Shown in pieces: positions 1 to 8,583 of a stretch of DNA of 42,323 nt. The position numbers were made by a program, and so were the translations under genes. The stretch lies in the NCBI GenBank assembly GCA_001464235.1, contig LNFH01000341.1, positions 1 through 42,323 of the forward strand, in the 5' to 3' direction. Within the stretch, counting starts at the first letter, position 1. Each line of letters opens with the position of its first letter. The DNA is from Rhizobiales bacterium Ga0077556 (GTDB lineage: Bacteria; Pseudomonadota; Alphaproteobacteria; Rhizobiales; Phreatobacteraceae). The notes beneath the pieces are model-generated. The model worked only from the letters and a program-made list of their open reading frames with translations. It searched no databases and was not told the origin of the DNA.

Positions 1-281
1 AAGTTGGTGGTGCCGTCCAGCGGGTCGACGATCCAGGTGTGGGTGGAGTCGGTGCCCTCGATCTTGCCGCCCTCCTCGCCGATGAAGCCGTAGCCGGGGC
101 GGGCCTTCATGAGTTCGGTCATGACGATCTGCTCGGCCTTGCGGTCGGCGGCGGAGACGAAGTCGGCCGGCCCCTTCATCGAGACCTGCAGGTGCTCGAC
201 CTCGCCGAAGTCGCGCTTGAGGCTGCGGCCGGCCTTCAGGGCGGCGCCGACCATGACGTTGAGAAGGGCGGAACGGAGCAT
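1..281 (-). CDS. suhB: Inositol monophosphatase family protein (SuhB-like), N-terminal part, truncated by window edge
   Basis: Reverse-strand reading from ATG at 281 gives MLRSALLNVMVGAALKAGRSLKRDFGEVEHLQVSMKGPADFVSAADRKAEQ...GFIGEEGG...HTWIVDPLDGTTN; the GEEGG and WIVDPLDGTTN motifs are IMPase hallmarks. Open at window edge, so absent from the ORF track. Confidence 0.9.
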   Translation of the reverse strand, partial: MLRSALLNVMVGAALKAGRSLKRDFGEVEHLQVSMKGPADFVSAADRKAEQIVMTELMKARPGYGFIGEEGGKIEGTDSTHTWIVDPLDGTTN

Positions 282-357
282 ATCGAACTTTCGGCTGGCT
301 TTCGGGGGGTCATGCCCGCGCGGAGCGTCATGGTCAAGCGGCGTGCGGCGGCCGGCG

Positions 358-1326
358 TCAGCGCAGCCACTCGCGGGCGCCGCGTTCGGCCGCATCCCGC
401 TGCACCGGATCCATGCTCTTGACGAATTCCTGCAGCCAGCCGTCGGGCGCGCCGAGCATGTGGGCGGTCATGTGCCACTGCGCCGCCTTCTGCGGGTCGG
501 GCGCGGTGCCGCGACCGGCGGCGAGCAGGCGGGCATAGCGGTTCATGGCCAGCGGATTGCCCCTGAGGGCGGCCTTGCGGAACAGGGCGGCGGCACGGGC
601 CTCGTCCTTCGGCAGGCCCTGGCCGTTGAAGACCATGACAGCGAAGTCGATCTGCGCCTCCAGAAGGTCCTGCGCCGCCGCGCGGCCCATGTAGAGGGCG
701 GCGCGCGGCAGGTCGGCCGGCACGCCGTTGCCGTCCTTCAGCAGGACCGCGAAGGCATACTGGGCATCGGCGCTGCCGAGGTCCGCCGCCTTCTGGAACC
801 ATTGCGCCGCCGCGGTGGGGTCGCGCTCGCCGCCCTGGCCGCCGAGGGCCAACAGGCCGAGATTGTAGGCGGCGGCAATATGGCCGAGGCCTGCGGCCCG
901 CTCGAAGAAGGGCTTGGCCAGGGCCGCGTCCCGCGCCTGGCCGGCACGACCGTCGATATGCAGCATGCCCAGGGCGAAAATGGCGTTGCGATCGCCGCGT
1001 TCGGCGGCGAGGCGGTACCAGCCGAGCGCCCGCTCCTCGTTCTGCGGAATGCCGATTCCGGCGCTGTGCAGCTCTGCCAGCAACGTCATGGAGACGGGGT
1101 CGGCGAGGCTCTCGACCCGCTCGGTGGCCTCACGGAAGGCGGTCAAATAGTGGCCGCGCTGATAGGCCGCATAGGCGGAATCGGCACTGGGCGGCCCGGG
1201 CTGGACGGTGGTCGGGGCAGGCGGCGCCGGGGCTGGCGCGGAGGGGCGCGCCGGCCGCGTCTGGCCGAAGGCCGGCCCTGCGGCGAAGGCCACCACCAGA
1301 CAGGCCGCGAGCGCCCGGCGGCTCAT
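358..1326 (-). CDS. SEL1-like / TPR repeat protein with N-terminal signal peptide
   Basis: Translation MSRRALAACLVVAFAAGPAFGQ... followed by SEL1 repeats (ERALGWYRLAAERGDRNAIFALGMLHIDGR, TAAAQWFQKAADLGSADAQYAFAVLLKDG). True start is inside the 583-aa ORF; overlaps the upstream gene by ATGA. Confidence 0.88.
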   Translation of the reverse strand: MSRRALAACLVVAFAAGPAFGQTRPARPSAPAPAPPAPTTVQPGPPSADSAYAAYQRGHYLTAFREATERVESLADPVSMTLLAELHSAGIGIPQNEERALGWYRLAAERGDRNAIFALGMLHIDGRAGQARDAALAKPFFERAAGLGHIAAAYNLGLLALGGQGGERDPTAAAQWFQKAADLGSADAQYAFAVLLKDGNGVPADLPRAALYMGRAAAQDLLEAQIDFAVMVFNGQGLPKDEARAAALFRKAALRGNPLAMNRYARLLAAGRGTAPDPQKAAQWHMTAHMLGAPDGWLQEFVKSMDPVQRDAAERGAREWLR

Positions 1327-1994
1327 GCCGCGGCTCCGGCACGGATCAGGGCGAGCGCCGCGCCGACGGCTGCGGCCGGGCCCTCGGGGTGATCCCAGAC
1401 CGGCTCGCCGAGCGCGACGAAGTCGGCACGGGCGCGCGCCAGGGCCTCGACCCCGGCGATGTCGGGAGCGAAGCCGACGACGGGGACCTGGAAGACCTCC
1501 GCCCACCAGGCGACCCTTTCGACGACGGCGTGGAAGGGCGGCAGGACGCCGTCCTTTTCCGCATAGCGCGAGGATTGCGCCTCGCCGAACATGACGTAAT
1601 CGGCCCCCGCCTCGCCGGCCGCCATGGCGTCGTCCTTGGACTTCAGGCCGCCGACGCCGACCATCCGCTGCGGCGCGAGCCGGGAGACCGCCTCGGCGAG
1701 GGTCTCGGCCTGGAAACGCAGGTGGATGCCGTCGGCCCCGCCGCGGGCCACCGCCTCGACGGAGGCCTCGGCCATCAGGGCAGCGCCACCCTTCTGCGCC
1801 GCTGGCGCGAGGACCTTGATGCGGTTGACCAGGGTGCGCTCGTCGCAGGGGGCGAAACGGGCGATGACGGCCGCCACCGGTCCTGCGGCCAGGGCGCCGG
1901 CGAGGATCGGCACGAAGCCCTCCGGGTCCTCCAGGAGCGGGGTCACCAGAACGAGCTGGGTCTCGACGGGATCGGGATTTCTGCTGTCGCGCAT
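1323..1994 (-). CDS. Thiamine phosphate synthase (ThiE/TenI-like) family protein
   Basis: 223 aa, TIM-barrel ThiE-like sequence (GADGIHLRF, VGVGGLKSKDDAMAAGEAGADYVMFGE). Confidence 0.8.
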   Translation of the reverse strand: MRDSRNPDPVETQLVLVTPLLEDPEGFVPILAGALAAGPVAAVIARFAPCDERTLVNRIKVLAPAAQKGGAALMAEASVEAVARGGADGIHLRFQAETLAEAVSRLAPQRMVGVGGLKSKDDAMAAGEAGADYVMFGEAQSSRYAEKDGVLPPFHAVVERVAWWAEVFQVPVVGFAPDIAGVEALARARADFVALGEPVWDHPEGPAAAVGAALALIRAGAAA

Positions 1995-2183
1995 CGAGCG
2001 GCACCCTAGCGGGGAAAGCGGCGAAAAAACGGAAGTCAGGTTGCAAACCGACGCAGGATCGACATCGTTTGGAAATATCGAGGCGCGAGCCTTGCTTCCA
2101 TGCGACCATCGCGCCGGGAAATCAACCGAGGCGGGGTGGCATCCGCCTGCCTATTGCTCTGCCGACCCAACGACAGGATCATC

Positions 2184-4092
2184 ATGATGCGCTCCACCAC
2201 CCCGCTGCGGATTTCCGCCGTCCTCTTGTTCGCGATGGGAACGAGCGCCCTGGCCGGCCCCGCCGACGATCTGTCGCGGGCCGCGGTGGGCGCCCTCCCC
2301 GGGCTGCAGATGGGCGGCGCGGCCGTCGGCGAGGCGCGCGACGAGGGCGGCAACGCGGTCCTCGTCAACGTCACCTTCTCCTCGACCGGCGCGACGCCCT
2401 CGGGCGACGATCACCGGCGCGCCGGCCGCCGACGGGGCCCTCGCCAATGCCCGCGTCCTCCTCGAGGACGTGGAAGGCACCGGCGCTGACGGCCACAGCT
2501 ACAAGCTGGCGCGGGCGGAGATGCAGGGGGCGCAGGGGTCGCTCGCCGCCATCTTCGGCAGCTTCGCCACCCAGGCGCCGCTGCTGCAGCCGGCCAACGA
2601 GGGCACGGCCACAGGTTACTCCGCCCAGTCCGTGGCCGCCCGTGACCTCGTCGTCATCCAGCCGCGGCAGAACCGGCAGCAGACGGTGCGCTACGGCGAG
2701 ATCGCGCTCACGGGATACCAGCGCGGCCGGGTCGCCGAGCTGACCGTGCGGTCGACACAGGCCGCCCCGACCGATGGCCAGCCCGGGCCCGCCGCCTCCG
2801 CCGCCAGCATCCGCCTCACCGGCCTCGATACGGTGGCGGCGGTCAGGACTTCGGGCGCCGCGGGCGTGTGGATGGAGAGCGGGGTCGTCGAAGGCATCAG
2901 CATCGCCTCGCCGCGGCCCGGCGCGCCGCCCTTCGCGATCGCCCGCATCGCCATGGGGAAGGTGTCGCTGCGGCCCGGCGCCCAGTCGATCACGGCGCTG
3001 ACAGAGAGCATGCAGGCGCTCGGCCCGGCCGAGGACGAAGCCTCGCGCCGACGCCAGGCGGGACTTGCGGCCGAGTTCATCGAGCGCTTCGACATGGAGC
3101 GGTTCGAGCTCGCCGGCGTCAGCGGCCAGTCCGAGGAAGGCCGGCCCTTCCGCATGGAGCGCTTCGTCTTCTCCGGCCTCTCCCAGGGCCGGCTGGCGTC
3201 GGTCTCCGTTTCCGGGGTCTCGGCCTCCTCCCGTGACGGACACGACACGACCATCGGCCAGGTCACGGTGGAGGGAATCGACGCCTCGGGCCTCCTCGCC
3301 TTCGGCAAGGAGTTCGCCGCCGGCCGCGTCTCCCCCGGCCAGACCATGCCGCCGCAGGCCTTCCCGCACGCGACGCGGATCCTGTTCGAGAACATCGACG
3401 TCAAGCAGACCGGCAGCAATCAGCAGCTCGCCAAGGTCGGCCGCTTCGAGGTGGAGAGCGGCCCGCGGGTCGGCCTCATGCCCTCGCGCCTGCGCGGCCG
3501 TCTGACCGGCTTCGAGGCGCCGATCACCAACGCCCGTCAGCGCGCCCAGCTCGCTCCGCTCGGCCTGACCGAGCGCCTCAATCTCGGTGCCGAACTGGAG
3601 ATCGAGTATGTCGAGACCGCCAGGGAGCTGCGCATGCGCACCTTCAACGTCGAGGTGGACGACGTCGGCTCGCTCAACCTCGTGATGACGGTCGGGGGGC
3701 TCGACCGGGCGCAGATCGAGGCGCTGCCCGGCAGCGCTGCGGTGCTCGGCCTCTCGGCCAAGGCCGGCGGCATCACCCTGACCTATACCGAGGACGGGGG
3801 CGTGGCCAACTTCATCAGCCATCTCGCCGGCCAGACCGGCATGAGCGAGGACGACTTCAAGGAGCAGATCAAGACGCAGGCGGGCGCCCTCGTCGGGCAG
3901 TTCATCCAGGACCGGGCCGTGGCCGAGCAGATCACCGAGGCCTTCGGCGAATTCCTCGACGACCCGACCTCCCTCGCCGTGACGCTGACGCCGAAGGGCG
4001 ACATCCCGCTCGCCGCCCTCGCGGTGGCGCTGCGCGGCTCGCCCTTCGCGGCCATGCCGATGTTCAACATCGCGGTGAAGGCGAACGAGTAG
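2184..4092 (+). pseudogene. Putative exported repetitive beta-rich protein of unknown family, interrupted by an apparent frameshift near 2390-2403
   Basis: N-terminus with signal peptide (MMRSTTPLRISAVLLFAMGTSALAGPADDLSRAAVGALPGLQMGG...VLVNVTFSSTGATPSG) is in frame 0. It continues as ...ATITGAPAADGALANARVLLEDVEGTGADGHSYKLARAEM... in frame 1 to a stop at 4092. Confidence 0.65.
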
Positions 4093-4133
4093 GGCGCGCC
4101 TCGCGACGACCGGTCTGAACCGACGCTGCACAT

Positions 4134-4164
4134 CGTCATGCCCGGGCTTTCCCCGGGCATGACG
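4134..4164. repeat. Perfect 13-bp-stem palindrome CGTCATGCCCGGG-CTTTC-CCCGGGCATGACG (REP-like dispersed palindrome)
   Basis: Read directly from sequence, between two convergent genes. Similar CGTCATGCCCGGGC... palindromes are dispersed in many Rhizobiales genomes (recalled knowledge). Confidence 0.75.
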
Positions 4165-4215
4165 CGAAGTCACACCGGTATCGGACGTGCGCCAGGGGCC
4201 TCACGCCAAACGAAG

Positions 4216-4239
4216 ACGGGGAGGCTCGCGCCTCCCCGT
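4216..4239 (-). terminator. Stem-loop ACGGGGAGGC-TCGC-GCCTCCCCGT downstream of fba, probably an intrinsic terminator
   Basis: Perfect 10-bp stem with 4-nt loop just 3' of the fba stop; flanked by short T/A tract only. Confidence 0.6.
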
Positions 4240-4262
4240 TCCGCATTCGAAGCGTCTGACGA

Positions 4263-5330
4263 TCAGGCGATCTTCGGGTCGAGCTCGCCCTTGGCGTAGC
4301 GCTTCGCCATGTCGGCGAGGGTCACGACGCGCTTGATCTTCGAGGCCTGGCCGGCGGTGTTGAACTCCTGCAGGCGCTGCTTGCAGAGAGCCGTCATCGC
4401 CTCCATGGCGGGCTTGAGATACTTGCGCGGGTCGAACTCGCCCGGGCTCTCCGACAGCACCTTGCGGATCTGGCCGGTCATGGCCATCCGGTTGTCGGTG
4501 TCGATGTTGATCTTGCGGACGCCATGCTTGATGCCGCGCTGGATCTCCTCGACCGGGACGCCCCACGTCGGCTTCATCTGCCCGCCGAACTTGTTGATGA
4601 TGTCCTGCAGCTCCTGCGGCACGGAGGACGACCCGTGCATGACGAGGTGGGTGTTCGGCAGTTTCTGGTGGATTTCCTCGATGACGTTCATCGCCAGGAC
4701 CTTGCCGTCCGGCTTGCGCGTGAACTTGTAGGCGCCGTGCGAGGTGCCCATGGCGATCGCGAGGGCGTCGACCTTGGTCTCCTTGACGAACTTCACGGCC
4801 TCATCGGGGTTGGTGAGGAGCTGGTCGTGGGAGAGCTTGCCCTCGGCGCCGTGGCCGTCCTCGGCCTCGCCCATGCCGCTCTCGAGCGAACCCAGCACGC
4901 CGAGCTCGCCCTCCACCGAGATGCCGCCGAGATGGGCCATCTCGGTGACCTTCCGCGTCACGCCGACATTGTAGTCCCAGTCACCGGGGGTCTTGCCGTC
5001 GGCCTTGAGAGAGCCGTCCATCATGACGGAGGTGAAACCGGCCTGGATGGCGGTCATGCAGGTCGCCGGCTCGTTGCCGTGGTCGAGATGCACGCAGACC
5101 GGGATGTGCGGATAGATCTCGGTGACCGCGTCCATCATGTGCTTGAGCATGATGTCGTTGGCATAGGAGCGCGCGCCGCGCGAGGCCTGGATGATGACCG
5201 GCGCATCGACGGCATCGGCGGCCGTCATGATCGCCAGCGCCTGCTCCATGTTGTTGATGTTGAAGGCGGGCACGCCGTAGTCGTTTTCGGCGGCGTGGTC
5301 GAGCAGCTGACGGAGGGTGATGCGGGCCAT
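4263..5330 (-). CDS. fba: Class II fructose-bisphosphate aldolase
   Basis: 355 aa [30 protein letters not shown]...VCVHLDHGN...GEIGVLG-like [14 protein letters not shown]...[18 protein letters not shown]. Confidence 0.97.
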   Translation of the reverse strand: MARITLRQLLDHAAENDYGVPAFNINNMEQALAIMTAADAVDAPVIIQASRGARSYANDIMLKHMMDAVTEIYPHIPVCVHLDHGNEPATCMTAIQAGFTSVMMDGSLKADGKTPGDWDYNVGVTRKVTEMAHLGGISVEGELGVLGSLESGMGEAEDGHGAEGKLSHDQLLTNPDEAVKFVKETKVDALAIAMGTSHGAYKFTRKPDGKVLAMNVIEEIHQKLPNTHLVMHGSSSVPQELQDIINKFGGQMKPTWGVPVEEIQRGIKHGVRKINIDTDNRMAMTGQIRKVLSESPGEFDPRKYLKPAMEAMTALCKQRLQEFNTAGQASKIKRVVTLADMAKRYAKGELDPKIA

Positions 5331-5418
5331 GGGCGGTTTCCATCCTGACGTTCGTGAACGAAGGGTTGGGACCCTCTAGCGCAAGGACGCGACCAAAAAA
5401 AGCCGTCTCCCCCGACTT

Positions 5419-6030
5419 TCAGGGGCCCGCGGCGATGGGCCGGGGCGTGGGAACAGGCGCGCTGCGCGGCGCGTTGGGACCGACCACCGGCGCCGGGGTC
5501 CGCTCGTCCATCAGCGCCCGCGCCCTCTCCAGCACCAGCCGCTGCACCGCCGGGTGGGTGGCGAGCAGGGCATGGTTCGCCATGAAGGCTCCGGACTGCC
5601 ACGCGTCGATGTTCTCGGCGCCCTCGACCTTCGGAAAACCGGGGCTGAAATAGTTGATGCAGCGGGGCACGGGACAGGGCGGCGAGCCGAAGGCGGCGTC
5701 GATGGTGATGACGACCGGGGCGGGCTTGCCCGCCTCCACCATGGCGCGGGCATGGCGCAGGGCCGAGGTGCCGCCCATGGAATGGCCGACGAGCAGGACC
5801 GGCTCCTCGCTCGCGGTGCGGGTCATCAGGTGGGTGTCGACGGCTGTGCGATAGCCGAGCCGTTCCAGCAGAGGCGCCAAGGCCGAGACGCCGACATAGG
5901 CCTGGTGCACGTAGATGAACAGGCCGTCCAGGAGCAGGGCCCCTGGCCGGGCGTCTCCGGCGCGGGCGGGGCCCGCGGCCAGCAGAACCCCCAGGATCAA
6001 CAGCCAGGCGCGGCCATCCGCCTTCTTCAT
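5419..6030 (-). CDS. Alpha/beta hydrolase fold protein with N-terminal signal peptide
   Basis: MKKADGRAWLLILGVLLAAGPARAGD... then VLLVGHSMGGTSALRHA (GxSxG nucleophile elbow). Confidence 0.75.
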   Translation of the reverse strand: MKKADGRAWLLILGVLLAAGPARAGDARPGALLLDGLFIYVHQAYVGVSALAPLLERLGYRTAVDTHLMTRTASEEPVLLVGHSMGGTSALRHARAMVEAGKPAPVVITIDAAFGSPPCPVPRCINYFSPGFPKVEGAENIDAWQSGAFMANHALLATHPAVQRLVLERARALMDERTPAPVVGPNAPRSAPVPTPRPIAAGP

Positions 6031-6081
6031 CGACCTCGTCCTCCGCAAGCCCCCCTGCCCGCTTCGCGACGAAACGTTCCG

Positions 6082-7269
6082 TCAGGTCCTCAGCACGTCC
6101 ACGCCCGGCAGCGGCTTGCCCTCGAGCCATTCGAGGAAGGCGCCGCCGGCGGTCGAGACATAGGTGAAGCGATCGGCCGCGCCAGCCTGGTTGAGGGCCG
6201 CGACCGTGTCGCCGCCGCCCGCCACCGAGACAAGGTGGCCGGCACGGGTCAGCTCGGCGGCCGCCTCGGCCACGGAGACCGTGCCGTTGTCGAAGGGCTC
6301 CAGCTCGAAGGCGCCGAAGGGACCGTTCCAGACCAGGGTCTTCGCCCGGCCGAGGATGGAGACGACGTGCTCGACCGATTTCGGGCCGATGTCGAGGATC
6401 ATCTCGTCGGCGCCGACCTCGTCGATGCCGCAGACGCGATGGGGGGCGTTGGCCTTGAACTCCTTCGCGCAGACGACGTCCACGGGCAGCACGATCCGGC
6501 AGCCGTTCTTCGCCGCCTCCGCCACGATGGTGCGGGCGGTGTCGAGCAGGTCGTGCTCGCAGAGCGACTTGCCCACCGCCTTGCCCTCGGCGGCGAGGAA
6601 GGTGTTGGCCATGCCGCCGCCGATGACGAGGAAGTCGACCTTCTTCGACAGGTTGCCGAGGAGGTCGAGCTTGGTGGACACCTTCGCGCCGCCGACGACG
6701 GCTGCGACCGGGCGCTCGGGCTTCTCCAGCGCCCGGGTCAGGGCGTCGAGCTCGGCCTGCATGGTGCGGCCGGCATAGGCGGGCAGGACATGGCCGAGGC
6801 CCTCGGTGGAGGCATGGGCGCGGTGGGCGGCGGAGAAGGCGTCGGCGACGAAGATGTCGCCGTTGGCGGCGAGCGCCTTGACGAAATCGGGCTCGTTCTT
6901 CTCCTCGCCCTTGTGGAAGCGGGTGTTCTCGAGGACCAGGATCTCGCCCGGCTTGATGGCGGCGACGGCCTTCTCGGCCACCTCGCCGATGCAGTCGGCG
7001 GCGAAGGCGACGGGACGCTTCAGCACGTCGGCGAGAGCCGGCACGACGGCCTTCAGGGACTGTGTGGGATCGACACCCTTGGGACGGCCGAAATGGGCGA
7101 GGATGATGACCTTGCCGCCACGGTCGGCGATGTCGGTGAGCGTCGGGACGATGCGCTCGAGGCGGGTGAGGTCCGAGACCTTGCCGTCCTCCATGGGCAC
7201 GTTGAGGTCGACGCGGACGAGGACGCGCTTTCCGGCGAGGTCGGCGTCGTCGAGGGTGCGGAAGGTCAT
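6082..7269 (-). CDS. pgk: Phosphoglycerate kinase
   Basis: 395 aa; [51 protein letters not shown]. Confidence 0.98.
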   Translation of the reverse strand: MTFRTLDDADLAGKRVLVRVDLNVPMEDGKVSDLTRLERIVPTLTDIADRGGKVIILAHFGRPKGVDPTQSLKAVVPALADVLKRPVAFAADCIGEVAEKAVAAIKPGEILVLENTRFHKGEEKNEPDFVKALAANGDIFVADAFSAAHRAHASTEGLGHVLPAYAGRTMQAELDALTRALEKPERPVAAVVGGAKVSTKLDLLGNLSKKVDFLVIGGGMANTFLAAEGKAVGKSLCEHDLLDTARTIVAEAAKNGCRIVLPVDVVCAKEFKANAPHRVCGIDEVGADEMILDIGPKSVEHVVSILGRAKTLVWNGPFGAFELEPFDNGTVSVAEAAAELTRAGHLVSVAGGGDTVAALNQAGAADRFTYVSTAGGAFLEWLEGKPLPGVDVLRT

Positions 7270-7275
7270 GTGCAG

Positions 7276-7419
7276 CTATGGGGTTGGGTCGCGTGGATCG
7301 CCGGACCAGTTGTCGTGGTTCGGTTTCGACTCTCGGCCGAAGCCTTGGCGGAAACCGAAGATGACCAGGGCCAGAAGCCCGATAAGACCGACAAGTCCGA
7401 GGATGTCCTGCCAGTTCAT
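7276..7419 (-). CDS. Small single-pass membrane protein (47 aa) between gapA and pgk
   Basis: MNWQDILGLVGLIGLLALVIFGFRQGFGRESKPNHDNWSGDPRDPTP: one hydrophobic helix and a polar tail; co-oriented with the flanking genes. Confidence 0.5.
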   Translation of the reverse strand: MNWQDILGLVGLIGLLALVIFGFRQGFGRESKPNHDNWSGDPRDPTP

Positions 7420-7434
7420 CGTCGCCCCGTTCGC

Positions 7435-7461
7435 GTGACGGCGCCCCGAGGGCGCCGTCAC
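7435..7461 (-). other. Intercistronic stem-loop between gapA and the small ORF/pgk
   Basis: Perfect 12-bp stem GTGACGGCGCCC-CGA-GGGCGCCGTCAC. Confidence 0.65.
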
Positions 7462-7471
7462 CAATGCATAC

Positions 7472-8482
7472 TCAGATCAGCTTCGCCAGGGCGACGGCGG
7501 TGTCGCTCATGCGGTTCGAGAAGCCCCACTCGTTGTCGTACCAGGACAGCACGCGCACGAACTTCTCGTCCATGACCTTGGTCTGGTCGAGGGCGAAGAT
7601 CGACGAGTGCGGGTCGTGGTTCATGTCGATGGAGACGTTCGGCTGGTCGGTGAAGCCGAGGATGCCCTTCAGCGGACCGCGCCTGGCGGCCTTCAGGATG
7701 GCCTCGTTGACCTTCTCGACCGTCGTCTTGCGCTTGGCGATGAACTTGAAGTCCACCACCGAGACGTTCGGGGTCGGCACGCGGATCGAGGTGCCGTCGA
7801 GGCGGCCCTTGAGCTCGGGGATGACGAGGCCGATGGCCTTGGCCGCGCCCGTCGAGGTCGGGATCATCGACAGGGCCGCGGCGCGGGCGCGGTAGAGGTC
7901 CTTGTGCATCGTGTCGAGCGTCGGCTGGTCGCCGGTATAGGCGTGGATCGTCGTCATGAAACCCTTGTCGATGCCGCAGGCCTTGTGGAGCACCGCGACG
8001 ACCGGGGCGAGACAGTTGGTGGTGCAGGAGGCGTTGGAGACGACGACGTGCTCCTTGGTCAGCTGCTCGTGGTTCACGCCGTAGACGACGGTCATGTCGG
8101 CGCCGTCGCACGGGGCGGAGACGAGCACGCGCTTGGCGCCGGCCTTGAGGTGGGCGGCGGCCTTGTCGCGGGTCGTGAAGATGCCGGTGCACTCCATCGC
8201 CACGTCGACGTTCAGCGCCTTGTGCGGCAGCTCGGCCGGATCCTTGATGGCCGTGACCTTGATGCGCTTGCCGGCGACGATGATCGAGTCGCCGTCCACC
8301 GAGACCTCGGCGGGGAAGCGGCCGTGGACCGAATCGAAGCGCAGCAGGTGGGCGTTGGTCTCCACCGGCCCGAGGTCGTTGATGCCGACCACCTCGATGT
8401 CCTTGCGCTTGCCCTCGACGATGGCACGCAGGACGTTGCGGCCGATGCGGCCGAAACCGTTGATGAACACGCGGGTGGTCAT
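7472..8482 (-). CDS. gapA: Type I glyceraldehyde-3-phosphate dehydrogenase
   Basis: [21 protein letters not shown]..., [15 protein letters not shown] active site. Confidence 0.97.
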   Translation of the reverse strand: MTTRVFINGFGRIGRNVLRAIVEGKRKDIEVVGINDLGPVETNAHLLRFDSVHGRFPAEVSVDGDSIIVAGKRIKVTAIKDPAELPHKALNVDVAMECTGIFTTRDKAAAHLKAGAKRVLVSAPCDGADMTVVYGVNHEQLTKEHVVVSNASCTTNCLAPVVAVLHKACGIDKGFMTTIHAYTGDQPTLDTMHKDLYRARAAALSMIPTSTGAAKAIGLVIPELKGRLDGTSIRVPTPNVSVVDFKFIAKRKTTVEKVNEAILKAARRGPLKGILGFTDQPNVSIDMNHDPHSSIFALDQTKVMDEKFVRVLSWYDNEWGFSNRMSDTAVALAKLI

Positions 8483-8583
8483 GGAATTCCTCTCCTTCAT
8501 GCGGCCCGCGTCATCCCGAGCGGCCCGTTCAGCGGGGCGGGCGCCGCGATCTGGCGCCCAATCACGTCAATCCCAAGGCGAAA

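Noticed and set aside
109-1392. 427-aa plus-strand ORF opposite the SEL1 gene
   Set aside because: Composition is typical high-GC antisense (Arg/Gly/Ala-rich, no family motif); the opposite strand carries a clear SEL1 protein.
2371-4173. 600-aa minus-strand ORF
   Set aside because: Antisense to the unknown exported gene; low-complexity H/R/G/D-rich sequence typical of GC-skewed non-coding frames.
5554-7575. 673-aa plus-strand ORF opposite pgk
   Set aside because: Antisense artefact of third-position GC bias; pgk on the other strand is unambiguous.
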